Positions 1-7,293 of a stretch of 24,705 nt of DNA are shown here, in pieces; position 1 is the stretch's first letter; every line of letters starts with the position of its first letter. A model generated the notes under the pieces. The model did not search any database and was not told where the DNA came from. It was given only the letters and a program-made list of their open reading frames with translations. This DNA comes from Ancylobacter novellus. GTDB taxonomy: Bacteria; Pseudomonadota; Alphaproteobacteria; Rhizobiales; Xanthobacteraceae. The translations under genes and the position numbers were made by a program. The DNA is taken from contig QFQD01000056.1 of assembly GCA_003241485.1 (NCBI GenBank), positions 1 to 24,705 on the forward strand. Direction: 5' to 3'.

Positions 1-429
1 ACGCGCGGGGAGATCGGCGACGCGCTGCTGGACAGCGCGGCCGACGCCGTCGTCGCCAGTGACGCCGAGGGCCTGATCGTGCTGTGGAATGCCGGTGCCG
101 AACGCATCTTCGGCTTTTCCGAGGATGAGGCGCTGGGCGCTTCGCTCGACATCATCATTCCCGAGCCGTTCCGCGCCCGCCACTGGGAAGGCTATCGCGA
201 GACGGTCGCTTCCGGGCAGAGCCGCTATGGCGCGGGGGATCTTCTCGCGGTTCCGGGTCTGACCAAGGACGGAAAGCGAATCTCGCTGGAATTCACCATC
301 GTCCTGCTCAAGGACCCCGCGGGCACGGTGACCGGCATGGTTGCCGTGCTGCGCGACGTCACGCCCCGCTTCGAGGAAGTGAAGGCGCTGCGCAAGCAGG
401 TGGCGGCGCTTGGTGGCGCCGGCGCCTAG
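1..429 (+). CDS. PAS-domain sensor protein (5' end outside window)
   Basis: The frame is open from base 1 to the TAG at 427-429. The start is off the left edge and probably only a short way upstream, because the visible 142 residues already hold nearly a full single PAS fold. Visible features are an acidic helix and a D-A-V-V-A-S-D-A-x-G-x-I entry strand, then W-N-x-G-A-E-R-I-F-G-F-S-x-x-E-A-L-G, the classical PAS S-box core. A long helix/loop (I-I-P-E-x-F-R-A-R-H-W-x-G-Y) follows, and a closing beta strand G-x-V-x-G-M-V-A-V-L-R-D-V-T. After the PAS core there is only a short charged tail and no kinase, GGDEF or HTH output domain. It is therefore a small stand-alone PAS protein that would signal by protein contact; the ligand (haem, flavin or other) cannot be read from sequence. 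An internal GTG at 79 would cut the PAS fold and is not the start. It converges with the operon at 438, eight bases away. Confidence 0.8.
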   Translation, partial: TRGEIGDALLDSAADAVVASDAEGLIVLWNAGAERIFGFSEDEALGASLDIIIPEPFRARHWEGYRETVASGQSRYGAGDLLAVPGLTKDGKRISLEFTIVLLKDPAGTVTGMVAVLRDVTPRFEEVKALRKQVAALGGAGA

Positions 430-437
430 CCGGCCCG

Positions 438-791
438 TCAGCTCAGGATGAAGAACACCTTGCGCACATGGGTGAGGTTCTCCCACGTGCCCTTGAAGCC
501 GCGCGCGACGACGAAGCTGTCGCCGGGGCCGAAGATGCGCGCATTGCCCTCGGCATCGGTCAGGCGCACCTGGCCTTCGAGCAAGTGGCACATCTCGTCA
601 TAGTCGCAGTCCACGCGCTCAAGATGAGGTCCGGCCTGCCATATGCCGGAAAACGCGCCCTTTTCTTCATGGGTGAAATGACGCCAGCTCTCGGCGCGGA
701 ACGGCGTGTCGACCACGGCCGGGTCGTCGGTGAGGATTTCCCGCGGCGGGATCGCGTTCGGGTCGAAGGCGATGACATGACGAGGGGACAT
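438..791 (-). CDS. Cupin_3 (DUF861/EutQ-like) protein, last gene of the amine operon
   Basis: This is a 117-residue single-domain cupin. The ATG at 791-789 was chosen over longer in-frame openings because it is preceded by TAGGAG at a good distance and the upstream gene stops at 803. The core reads G-x-W-x-A-G-P-x-x-x-x-V-D-C-D-Y-D-E-M-C-H-L-L-E-G-Q-V, then F-G-P-G-D-S-F-V-V and a C-terminal G-F-x-G-T-W-E-x-x-x-x-V-R-K-V-F-F. This is the usual layout of the DUF861 cupins, which often accompany amine and amino-acid catabolic genes and whose chemistry is mostly unknown. It is the promoter-distal gene of the long minus-strand operon and lies 11 bases after the FAD oxidoreductase, whose stop codon overlaps its ribosome binding site. 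A small-molecule binding or isomerase role is possible. The family call is firm; the function is unknown. Confidence 0.85.
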   Translation of the reverse strand: MSPRHVIAFDPNAIPPREILTDDPAVVDTPFRAESWRHFTHEEKGAFSGIWQAGPHLERVDCDYDEMCHLLEGQVRLTDAEGNARIFGPGDSFVVARGFKGTWENLTHVRKVFFILS

Positions 792-802
792 GGCGGGTGC
801 TC

Positions 803-2194
803 CTATGAATCGAAGCCGACGCCGAAGGCATCGAGCACGCGGTTGAACCGGGAGCGCTGTCCCGTGAGGTCTTCGCTGGCCAGCCCTGCCTGCGCCCAGC
901 GGATGCCGAGCCAGCGCAGCGGTTCGGGCGGGAAGGGGAAGGGCCGGGTGCGCAGCATGGCGAGCCGGGTGCGCTCGGTCTCTTCGCCCGCCAGAAGGTC
1001 GAGCATGGTCAGGGCGGCGAAGCGGCTGGCCGACACGCCCTGGCCGGTGAAGCCCATCGCATAGGCGAGCCGCCCGCGCGCCGCGAGCCCGGCGAAGAAG
1101 GTGGTGCGCGCCGAGGTGTCGATGATGCCGCCCCACGCATGGGTGAAGGGCACATGGGCGAGCGGGGGCAGGGCGCGGGCGAAATGCGCGGCGAGCTTGT
1201 TGTAGGTCTCCGTGCGGTCCAGCAGGGAGGCGTCACGTCGCGAGCCGAAGTGATAGACGGCGTCATAGCCGCCCCACAGGATGCGGTTGTCGGTGCTCTT
1301 GCGGATGTAGTGGAACTGGTTGCCGCTGTCCGCCACCGAATGCCGGTCTGTCCAGCCGATGGCCGCCAGTTCGTCATCCGACAGAGGCCGGGTCATGATG
1401 GCGTAGTCGAAGATCGGGATGATCGAGGACTTCAGATGCCCCAGCAGCGGCGGCGCGGCATTGGTCGCCAGCACCGCGCGGGCGGCGTGGACCGCCCCGC
1501 CCGGCGTGACCAGCGTGAGCCCGGTCGCGGTCTCGCGCAGCTCGGTGACCGGCGTCTGCTCATGGATCTCCACGCCGAGCGAAAGCGCCACGCGGCGTAG
1601 CTCCGCCACAGTCTTCGCAGGGTTCAGCTGCGCATAGTTCGGCTCGTAGAAGCCGGCCTTGTAGACCGGGCTGCGGAAGCGCGCGTCCAGCGCGTCACCG
1701 CTCAGCCATTCGCCGGCGACGCCGAACCGCGCGCAATTCGCCGCCGTCGCCCTCAGGCCCTCGACCTGCCAGGGCTGCTCGGCGAGGGAGAGCTTGCCCG
1801 CGCGCTCGAAGTCGATCGACAGGCCATAGGCTTCAACGTCCTGCGCGAAGCCGTCGAGGTTCTTGCGGCCGAGCCGCACCAGTTCGCCCGCCTCTCCGGG
1901 CCAGCGGCGCAGCGCATTGCCGACGCCGTGGGAGATGGACGGCGCGCAGAAGCCGCCATTCCGGCCGGAGGCGGCATTGCCGGTTCGTCCGGCCTCGATG
2001 AGCACGATGCGGGCCTGCGGATCGCGCCGGCGCGCCTGCAGGGCGGTCCACAGGCCGGTGAAGCCGCCACCAATGATGGCGAGGTCGGCGCTGAGATCGG
2101 TCGCCAGCGCCGGACGGGCGGGCTCGGGGGCGATGGTGTCGAACCAGTAGGGACGCAGGGCCGCCTGCGCCAGCGAGGGCAGGGGTTCGGTCAT
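803..2194 (-). CDS. FAD-dependent amine/amino-acid oxidoreductase, PuuB-like
   Basis: The 463-residue protein belongs to the DAO/glycine-oxidase superfamily and most resembles gamma-glutamylputrescine oxidase (PuuB) and relatives. Near the N-terminus a Y-W-F-D-T stretch (about residues 16-20) precedes the FAD dinucleotide-binding loop I-I-G-G-G-F-T-G-L (about 40-48). The end of the second strand, V-L-I-E-A-G (64-69), and the flavin-contact motif N-A-A-S-G-R-N-G-G (about 73-81) follow. Near the C-terminus A-M-G-F-T-G-Q-G-V-S is the usual FAD-closing motif. Enzymes of this group oxidise a C-N bond to an imine/aldehyde with release of ammonia or an amine. The length is normal. The ATG at 2194-2192 overlaps the upstream stop as ATGA, so it is translationally coupled. 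In context it would produce the aldehyde used by the two upstream aldehyde dehydrogenases. The exact substrate is not readable. Confidence 0.85.
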   Translation of the reverse strand: MTEPLPSLAQAALRPYWFDTIAPEPARPALATDLSADLAIIGGGFTGLWTALQARRRDPQARIVLIEAGRTGNAASGRNGGFCAPSISHGVGNALRRWPGEAGELVRLGRKNLDGFAQDVEAYGLSIDFERAGKLSLAEQPWQVEGLRATAANCARFGVAGEWLSGDALDARFRSPVYKAGFYEPNYAQLNPAKTVAELRRVALSLGVEIHEQTPVTELRETATGLTLVTPGGAVHAARAVLATNAAPPLLGHLKSSIIPIFDYAIMTRPLSDDELAAIGWTDRHSVADSGNQFHYIRKSTDNRILWGGYDAVYHFGSRRDASLLDRTETYNKLAAHFARALPPLAHVPFTHAWGGIIDTSARTTFFAGLAARGRLAYAMGFTGQGVSASRFAALTMLDLLAGEETERTRLAMLRTRPFPFPPEPLRWLGIRWAQAGLASEDLTGQRSRFNRVLDAFGVGFDS

Positions 2195-2867
2195 GGCGCC
2201 ACATCCGCTTCCGAGAGCCGGGCTTCCAGCACCGCCAGTTCCTCGCGCGAATTGACGCCGGTCACCTCAAGTTCCGGCGCCTCGACGGCGACGACGCGAT
2301 GGCCGTCCGCGCGGGCCAGGGTCACGATATCGGTGAGGTAATACTCGCCCTTCGCATTGTCACAGCCGACACGCGCGAGAAGCGGGAACAGCACGTCGCC
2401 ACGCACCGCCATCACGCCCGAATTGCAGAAGCCGATGCGCCGCTCCTCCTCGGTGGCATCCGCGTGCTCGACGATGCGTTGCAGGCTGCCATCGGCGCCG
2501 ATCACCAGCCGGCCATAGGCGCGGGTGTCGACGGGATGAAAGCCGAGGACGGCAAGGGCCGTGTCGCCCGCCACCGCCGCGCACAAAGCGCGCATGGTCT
2601 GCGGCGAAATCAGCGGCACGTCGCCATAGAGAACGAGCACGGTGCCCGGGAAGCCGCGCAGTTGGGCAAGGCGGGGTAGGCCTGCTCGATCTGTTCGCGA
2701 CCGGCACCGACCACCAGCACGACTTGCTGCGCGTCAACGCGAGCGAGGCTGTCGAGGAGATGGCCCAGCATAGGCTTGCCCCGCAGCGGGTGCAGCACCT
2801 TGTGCAGCTCCGAGCCCATCCGGCTGCCCTTGCCGGCGGCGAGCACCACGGCGGCGATGGCGGTCAT
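2191..2867 (-). pseudogene. GlmU-type nucleotidyltransferase, frameshifted with internal deletion
   Basis: Two overlapping frames together resemble the pyrophosphorylase domain of GlmU. The N-terminal part (ATG 2867-2865, overlapping the upstream stop as ATGA) has the nucleotide loop V-V-L-A-A-G-K-G-S-R-M-G and K-V-L-H-P-L-x-G-K-P-M. It runs to Q-V-V-L-V-V-G-A-G-R-E-Q-I-E-Q-A-Y-P. The rest, L-V-L-Y-G-D-V-P-L-I, Y-G-R-L-V, E-H-A-D-A-T-E-E-E, N-S-G, G-E-Y-Y-L-T-D-I and V-N-S-R-E-E-L, is in the -1 frame and ends at 2191. Between the two blocks GlmU has about 32 residues including the uridine-binding Q-L-G-T-G-H-A motif. Here only about a dozen remain and that motif is absent. A single deletion of 3n+1 bases near 2665-2690 explains both defects; otherwise one lost C in a C-run plus an in-frame deletion is needed. 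No acetyltransferase domain is present, so it is a stand-alone transferase. A sequencing error could explain the shift but not the missing motif. Confidence 0.75.
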
Positions 2868-4351
2868 TGTCCGCCCGCCAGGTACCAGCCCCAGCTATGG
2901 GCGGGATCGAAACGGGTGATCTGCTTGGTCTCGAAATAGGCGTCATACCCCGCGCGGCCGAGTTCGCGGCCGATGCCGGAGGTCTTGAAACCGCCCCAGG
3001 GAAGCTGCGCGAAGGTCGGCTGCGAGCAGTTGATCCAGACGATGCCGGCCCGCAGCTTGCGCGCCACCCGCTCGCAGCGGTCGAGATCGTCCGACATGAC
3101 AGCGGCGGCGAGGCCGTACACGCTGTCATTGGCCAATCGAAGCGCGTCTTCCTCGGTGTCGAAGGGATTGACGCAGACCACCGGGCCGAAGATTTCCTCG
3201 CGCCAGATGCCGGCGTCCAGCGGCACGTCCGCGAAGATGGTGGGCTGGAGGAAATAGCCGGTTTCCAGCCCCGCCGGCCGTTCGCCACCGGAGACCAGCC
3301 GCGCGCCGGAGGCCTTTCCGTCGGCGATGGCGGCGCGGATCTTGTCGTACTGACCCTTGGAGACGATGGGCCCGAGCTCCACCCCCGGCTCGGTGCCGGC
3401 GCCGATGGTGATCGCCTCCGCCGCCTCCTTCAGGCGTGCCAGCAAACGCGGATAGAGGCTGCGCTCCACCAGCACGCGCGAGGTGGCGGAGCAGACCTCG
3501 CCCTTGTTCCAGAAGATGCCGAACAGGATCCATTCGACGGCTTTCTCGATGTCGCAATCGGCGAAGACGAGGAAGGGCGACTTGCCGCCGAGTTCCAGCG
3601 CCACCGTGCGGATGCCGGCCGCCGCGGACATCATCACCTTGCGCCCGGTCGCCACCGAGCCGGTGAAGGCGAGCTTGTCGCAGAGCGGGTGGTCGGCCAG
3701 CGGCTGGCCCGCCTCCGGGCCGGTGCCGGTGACGAGATTGAAGACACCCGCCGGGATGCCGGCGTCGTGAATGATCTCGGCCAGCTTCTCGCAGGAGAGC
3801 GAGCACAGTTCGGAGGGCTTCAGCACGAGGGTGCAGCCCGCTGCTAGCGCTGGCGCGACCTTCCACACCGCCATCAGCAGCGGGTAGTTCCAGGGCGTGA
3901 TGGCGCCGACCACGCCGAGCGGCTCGCGGGCGATGCTGGCGCGGAAGCGCGCATCGCCAACATCGACCTCCTCGTCCGGCCGGCTGTCCTCGGCCTCGGC
4001 AAAGTCGGCGTAATAATCGAAGGTGAAGGCGGCGTCGCCGACGTCCCATTCGGCCTCGGGCAGCGGCTTGCCATTGTCGCGCACCTCAAGCGCGGCGATC
4101 TCGGGCAGGCGCTCGCGCAGCCCCTGCGCCACCTTGCGCAGATAGAAGGCGCGGGTGGCCCCGCTGAGGTCGGACCAGACGCCCGTGTCAAAGGCGCGCC
4201 GCGCCGCGCGCACGGCGCGGTCGATATCGGCGGCCTGCCCGGCGGCAATCTGCGCGAAGGGCTGCTCGGTCGCCGGGTCGATGGCGGGGAAGGTGCCGCC
4301 CGCCTCGGGAGCCACGAAGACGCCGTCGATGTAAAGCCGTGTCGTGTGCAT
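2864..4351 (-). CDS. Aminoaldehyde/betaine-aldehyde dehydrogenase (ALDH10-like)
   Basis: This 495-residue NAD(P)-dependent aldehyde dehydrogenase has the complete catalytic set. With the start used here these are T-P-W-N-Y-P (Asn155), the cofactor lysine in L-K-P-S-E (Lys178), L-E-L-G-G-K-S-P (general base Glu253) and F-W-N-K-G-E-V-C-S-A-T-S-R (nucleophile Cys287). The stretch N-C-S-Q-P-T-F-A-Q-L-P-W-G-G (about 441-454), together with F-W-x-x-G-x-x-C-S-A-T-S-R, is characteristic of ALDH10-type aminoaldehyde and betaine-aldehyde dehydrogenases, where aromatic residues cradle the ammonium group. An omega-aminoaldehyde substrate is therefore likely. The ATG at 4351-4349 has GAGGGGG eight bases upstream. 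The alternative ATG at 4372 adds seven residues and overlaps the upstream gene without a comparable site. The stop overlaps the start of the nucleotidyltransferase (ATGA). It probably oxidises the product of the downstream FAD oxidase. Confidence 0.88.
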   Translation of the reverse strand: MHTTRLYIDGVFVAPEAGGTFPAIDPATEQPFAQIAAGQAADIDRAVRAARRAFDTGVWSDLSGATRAFYLRKVAQGLRERLPEIAALEVRDNGKPLPEAEWDVGDAAFTFDYYADFAEAEDSRPDEEVDVGDARFRASIAREPLGVVGAITPWNYPLLMAVWKVAPALAAGCTLVLKPSELCSLSCEKLAEIIHDAGIPAGVFNLVTGTGPEAGQPLADHPLCDKLAFTGSVATGRKVMMSAAAGIRTVALELGGKSPFLVFADCDIEKAVEWILFGIFWNKGEVCSATSRVLVERSLYPRLLARLKEAAEAITIGAGTEPGVELGPIVSKGQYDKIRAAIADGKASGARLVSGGERPAGLETGYFLQPTIFADVPLDAGIWREEIFGPVVCVNPFDTEEDALRLANDSVYGLAAAVMSDDLDRCERVARKLRAGIVWINCSQPTFAQLPWGGFKTSGIGRELGRAGYDAYFETKQITRFDPAHSWGWYLAGGQ

Positions 4352-4364
4352 GACGCTCGCCCCC

Positions 4365-5879
4365 TCAGACATGCTTGCGGCCGCCGATGCCCGAACGGTC
4401 GAGGAACCACGCGTCGGGGTAGGGGTACCACCACTCGTGAATCTGCGGCTTGTGGTCCATCACCACCATCTTGCTGCGCCGGAAAGCATCCAGCCCCTGC
4501 CGGCCGAGTTCGCGGCCCATGCCGGAGGCTTTCCAGCCGCCGAAGGGCAGGGCGTCATTGTCGATCATCGGGTTGTTCACCCAGACCATGCCGGCTTCCA
4601 GCCGCTCGGAGGCCTCGATCGCCTCCTCCAGCGACGTCGTGAAGATCGAGGCGCCGAGGCCGAACGGGCTGTCATTGGCGGCGGTGATCGCCGCGTCGAA
4701 ATCCGCCACGCGGCAGACCGCGACGACGGGGCCGAAAGTCTCCTCGTGCAGGATCTCCATCTCCGGCGTGCAGCCGGTGAGGATGGTCGGCTCGTAGAAC
4801 CAACCGGTCTCCAGCCCCTCGGGAATGCGGCCGCCGCACTCCACCTTCGCCCCCTTGGCGACGGCGTCGGCGACGAGGCGCATCACCTTGTCGCGCGCGG
4901 CCTTGGAGACCAGCGGGCCGATCTCGTTCTTTTCCAGCCCGTTGCCGATGCGCAGGCGCTGCGTCTGCGCGACGAAGGCGCGGATGAAGTCGTCATGGAC
5001 GGCATCGACGACATACATGCGCTCGGTCGAGGTGCAGACCTGCCCCGACATGTGGAAGGCGCCCGTCACCGCGCCCGCCGCCGCGACCTCGATGGGGGCC
5101 GAGGCGGCGATTATCATCGGGTCGGAGCCGCCGGCCTCGATGACCGCCGGCTTCAGCCGTGCTGCCGCCGCCATCGCCACCGCGCGCCCGCCGGCCACCG
5201 AGCCGGTGAAGGCGACGGCGTGGGTGCGGTCGCTGTCGACCAGCGCCTTGCCGGTCTCGACCCCGCCGGGAAGGCAGGCGACCAGCCCTTCCGGCAGTTC
5301 GTCGAACACCTTCATGAAGTCGAGCGTGCAGAGCGTCGTTGCCTCCGCCGGCTTGATGATGCAGCCATTGCCGGCGGCGAGCGAGGCCGCGACCGTCCAG
5401 CACATCAGGAGGATGGGGAAGTTGAACGGCATAATGTGGACGGAGACGCCCAGCGCCTCGTAGCGGGCATATTGCGTCGAGCCGATCTGGGTGGTGCCGG
5501 CGATCTTGCCGGCGTCGTCGCGCGCCATCTCGGCGTAATAGCGGAAGATCGGCGCGACATTGGCGAGTTCGCCGATGGCTTCGGGATAGGGCTTGCCCAT
5601 CTCGCGGCTCATCAGGATGGCGCACTCGGTGAAGTCGGCGGTCTCGATGCGGTTGGCGAGGCGATGCAGGGTGCGCGCCCGGCTCTTGGCGTCGGTGCGG
5701 TTCCACAGCTTCTGCGCGGCGTTGACCTGCGTGAGCACGCCAGAGATCTCGTCCGCCGTCACTTCCACGCGCCGGCCGACCTCCTCCAGCGTCGCCGGGT
5801 CGATCACTGGATGGGTGGGGCCGACGGAGGGGCGCAGGCCGGGGCTCAGATAATAGCGGGGGGCGGCTAGATCGGACAT
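4365..5879 (-). CDS. Aldehyde dehydrogenase, second paralogue of the operon
   Basis: This is a 504-residue member of the ALDH superfamily, clearly divergent from its neighbour. The catalytic elements are present (numbering from the ATG at 5879): M-P-F-N-F-P (Asn153), I-K-P-A-E (Lys176), F-T-G-S-V-A-G-G, V-I-E-A-G-G-S-D-P (base Glu248) and M-S-G-Q-V-C-T-S-T-E-R (nucleophile Cys282). The usual E-L-G-G-K-x-P is changed to E-A-G-G-S-D-P, as in some semialdehyde dehydrogenase-like groups. Near the C-terminus W-V-N-N-P-M-I-D-N-D-A-L-P-F-G-G-W-K-x-S-G is typical. The start at 5879 follows AAAGAAGA at close range. An alternative ATG at 5894 overlaps the kinase stop as ATGA and adds five residues; coupling would be equally natural there. 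Two different ALDHs in one operon suggest two separate aldehyde oxidations. The substrate is unknown. Confidence 0.87.
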   Translation of the reverse strand: MSDLAAPRYYLSPGLRPSVGPTHPVIDPATLEEVGRRVEVTADEISGVLTQVNAAQKLWNRTDAKSRARTLHRLANRIETADFTECAILMSREMGKPYPEAIGELANVAPIFRYYAEMARDDAGKIAGTTQIGSTQYARYEALGVSVHIMPFNFPILLMCWTVAASLAAGNGCIIKPAEATTLCTLDFMKVFDELPEGLVACLPGGVETGKALVDSDRTHAVAFTGSVAGGRAVAMAAAARLKPAVIEAGGSDPMIIAASAPIEVAAAGAVTGAFHMSGQVCTSTERMYVVDAVHDDFIRAFVAQTQRLRIGNGLEKNEIGPLVSKAARDKVMRLVADAVAKGAKVECGGRIPEGLETGWFYEPTILTGCTPEMEILHEETFGPVVAVCRVADFDAAITAANDSPFGLGASIFTTSLEEAIEASERLEAGMVWVNNPMIDNDALPFGGWKASGMGRELGRQGLDAFRRSKMVVMDHKPQIHEWWYPYPDAWFLDRSGIGGRKHV

Positions 5880-5890
5880 GCTGTCTTCTT

Positions 5891-6940
5891 TCATTCGGGC
5901 CGGTGAGCGGGCGCGAGACGGCGCGCGAGAGCCTCGCCCCGCGCGCGCCAGTCGGGCAGCTCAGCGGCGAGCAGATCGGCGATGGAGGTGAGCCCGGCGG
6001 CCGTCAGCGCGGCATCGAGCTGGCGGAGGACACGGGGTAGCCAGTTGAGGTAATGCGCCTTGCCATCGCGCTGGCACAGCCGCACGAACACGCCGGCGAT
6101 GCGCGCATGGCGCTGCGCGCCGAGCAGGTGATAGCGCCGGTGGATGGCCTCTGCCTCCTGCTGGCCGGCGGCGAGAGCGGCGACATAGCGCTCCAGCATC
6201 GAGGCTTCGAGCCCCGGAGCGAGATCGCGCCGCGCGTCCTGCAGCAGCGAGACGAGGTCATATTCGCGCGGACCGAGAACCGCGTCCTGAAAGTCGAGCA
6301 ACCCGCAGCGGCGAACGCCGTCCCGATCGTCCAGCTCCATCAGGTTGTCGACATGGAAGTCGCGCAGCACCAGCGCTTCATGCCGGCCATAGATGGGGGC
6401 CAGCGCCTCGTCCCACAGCGCGAGAAAGCGCGTCGTGAAGGGCTCGCGGTCGAGCGAGGGCGCGAGGGCGGGGGCAAACCAGTCGCAGAAGACGCGAAGC
6501 TCATCTAGCCAGATCTGGCGCTCATAGCGGGGTTGCGAGATCGCCGCGCCATCGGGCGCCATGTGCAGATGGGCGAGCGCGTCGACCGCGAGGCCGTAAA
6601 GCGCCGCCTCCGAGCGCCCGCCGGCAAGACGGCGCGCATAGGTGGCGTCGCCCCAATCCTCGATGAGGGCGAGGCAGTGTGTGGGGTCGGCTCCCTCGAC
6701 GCGCGGCGCCGACAGGCCGAGCCCGTTCAGGTGCCGCGCGACGCGGATATAGGAGGAAAAGCCCTCCGGGTCGGTGCGGTCCTCCATGAGCAGGAGGCCC
6801 GCCTCCGGCAGCCGGTAGTAGCGGCGTGCCGAGGCATCGCCCGGCAGCGCCCTGAGCGTCGCGCCGGACTGCCCGTGCCGCGCCAGAAAGGTCACGCCGG
6901 GCGGATCGAGCCGGGGGAGGGCAGTCACGGCCACGCTCAT
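5891..6940 (-). CDS. AmgK-like anomeric sugar kinase (APH-fold phosphotransferase)
   Basis: The 349-residue protein has the aminoglycoside-phosphotransferase/kinase fold. It carries the hallmarks of the AmgK branch, whose characterised members phosphorylate MurNAc/GlcNAc at C1 in cell-wall recycling. These are the N-lobe motif G-D-A-S-A-R-R-Y-Y-R-L (about 34-44), the catalytic loop V-L-R-D-F-H-V-D-N-L (Asp194, Asn199) and the metal loop G-L-L-D-F-Q-D-A-V-L-G-P (Asp216), followed by Y-D-L-V-S-L-L-Q-D-A-R-R-D (about 227-239). The start at 6940-6938 overlaps the upstream cupin stop as ATGA. AmgK normally sits beside murU in a housekeeping recycling operon. Here it lies instead in an amine-transport operon with a GlmU-like transferase and a glycosyltransferase. 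That fits supply of a sugar-1-phosphate for NDP-sugar synthesis. The acceptor could also be an amino alcohol; family membership is surer than substrate. Confidence 0.82.
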   Translation of the reverse strand: MSVAVTALPRLDPPGVTFLARHGQSGATLRALPGDASARRYYRLPEAGLLLMEDRTDPEGFSSYIRVARHLNGLGLSAPRVEGADPTHCLALIEDWGDATYARRLAGGRSEAALYGLAVDALAHLHMAPDGAAISQPRYERQIWLDELRVFCDWFAPALAPSLDREPFTTRFLALWDEALAPIYGRHEALVLRDFHVDNLMELDDRDGVRRCGLLDFQDAVLGPREYDLVSLLQDARRDLAPGLEASMLERYVAALAAGQQEAEAIHRRYHLLGAQRHARIAGVFVRLCQRDGKAHYLNWLPRVLRQLDAALTAAGLTSIADLLAAELPDWRARGEALARRLAPAHRPE

Positions 6941-7281
6941 CGGATCATGTAGACCTTCTTGATGGTCTCATGGACCGTGCACACGCCCTTCCAGTCCTTG
7001 GGGAAGAAGGCGGCGGTGTCGGGCGTGATCTCGATCACGTCGCCGCTCTCATGCACATAGGTGCAGCGGCCTTCGAGGAAATGACAGAACTCGTCGGATG
7101 TGACGTGGCAGTCCCACTTGCCGGGGGTGCAGATCCACAGGCCGCACTCCGACTGGCCGTTCGGCCCCTTGTGCAGCACCTGCCCGGAGACGTGGGACTG
7201 GCCCTCGATCATGGTCGGGATGATGCCCCAGTCCACCACATCGGTGATTTCGAGGGGCTTTTTCATCACTGGCGTTTTCAT
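6937..7281 (-). CDS. Small cupin protein, second of a tandem pair
   Basis: This 114-residue single-domain cupin contains G-L-W-I-C-T-P-G-K-W-x-C-H-V-T-S-D-E-F-C-H-F-L-E-G-R-C-T-Y, then a turn, A-F-F-P-K-D-W-K-G and a closing strand V-H-E-T-I-K-K-V-Y-M-I. It is a clear paralogue of the preceding gene and more distant from the cupin at 438. All share D-E-(F/M)-C-H-(F/L)-x-x-G in the first cupin motif. The classical HxH metal motif is not obvious, which is common in DUF861-type cupins. Several starts are possible. GTG at 7293 touches the upstream stop, ATG at 7281 lies behind a GTGAGACG stretch, and ATG at 7266 is further in. The ATG at 7281 is preferred. The stop overlaps the kinase start (ATGA). 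The two adjacent cupins may form a heterodimer or act on successive intermediates. Function is unknown. Confidence 0.82.
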   Translation of the reverse strand: MKTPVMKKPLEITDVVDWGIIPTMIEGQSHVSGQVLHKGPNGQSECGLWICTPGKWDCHVTSDEFCHFLEGRCTYVHESGDVIEITPDTAAFFPKDWKGVCTVHETIKKVYMIR

Positions 7282-7293
7282 CGTGCGTCTCAC

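Noticed and set aside
79..429. GTG at 79 as the start of the PAS protein
   Set aside because: The frame continues upstream to base 1 with clear PAS residues (D-A-V-V-A-S-D-A-x-G), so this start would remove part of the fold.
2640..2700. Programmed -1 frameshift in the nucleotidyltransferase
   Set aside because: A CCCC run permits a -1 slip and would rejoin the frames, but the uridine-binding segment would still be missing and no typical slippery heptamer with a following structure is evident. Mutation or sequencing error is simpler.
4344..5870. 508-codon open frame on the + strand
   Set aside because: It is antisense to a clear aldehyde dehydrogenase with all catalytic residues. The translation is rich in Arg/Gly/His/Asp without family motifs, as expected from high third-position G+C.
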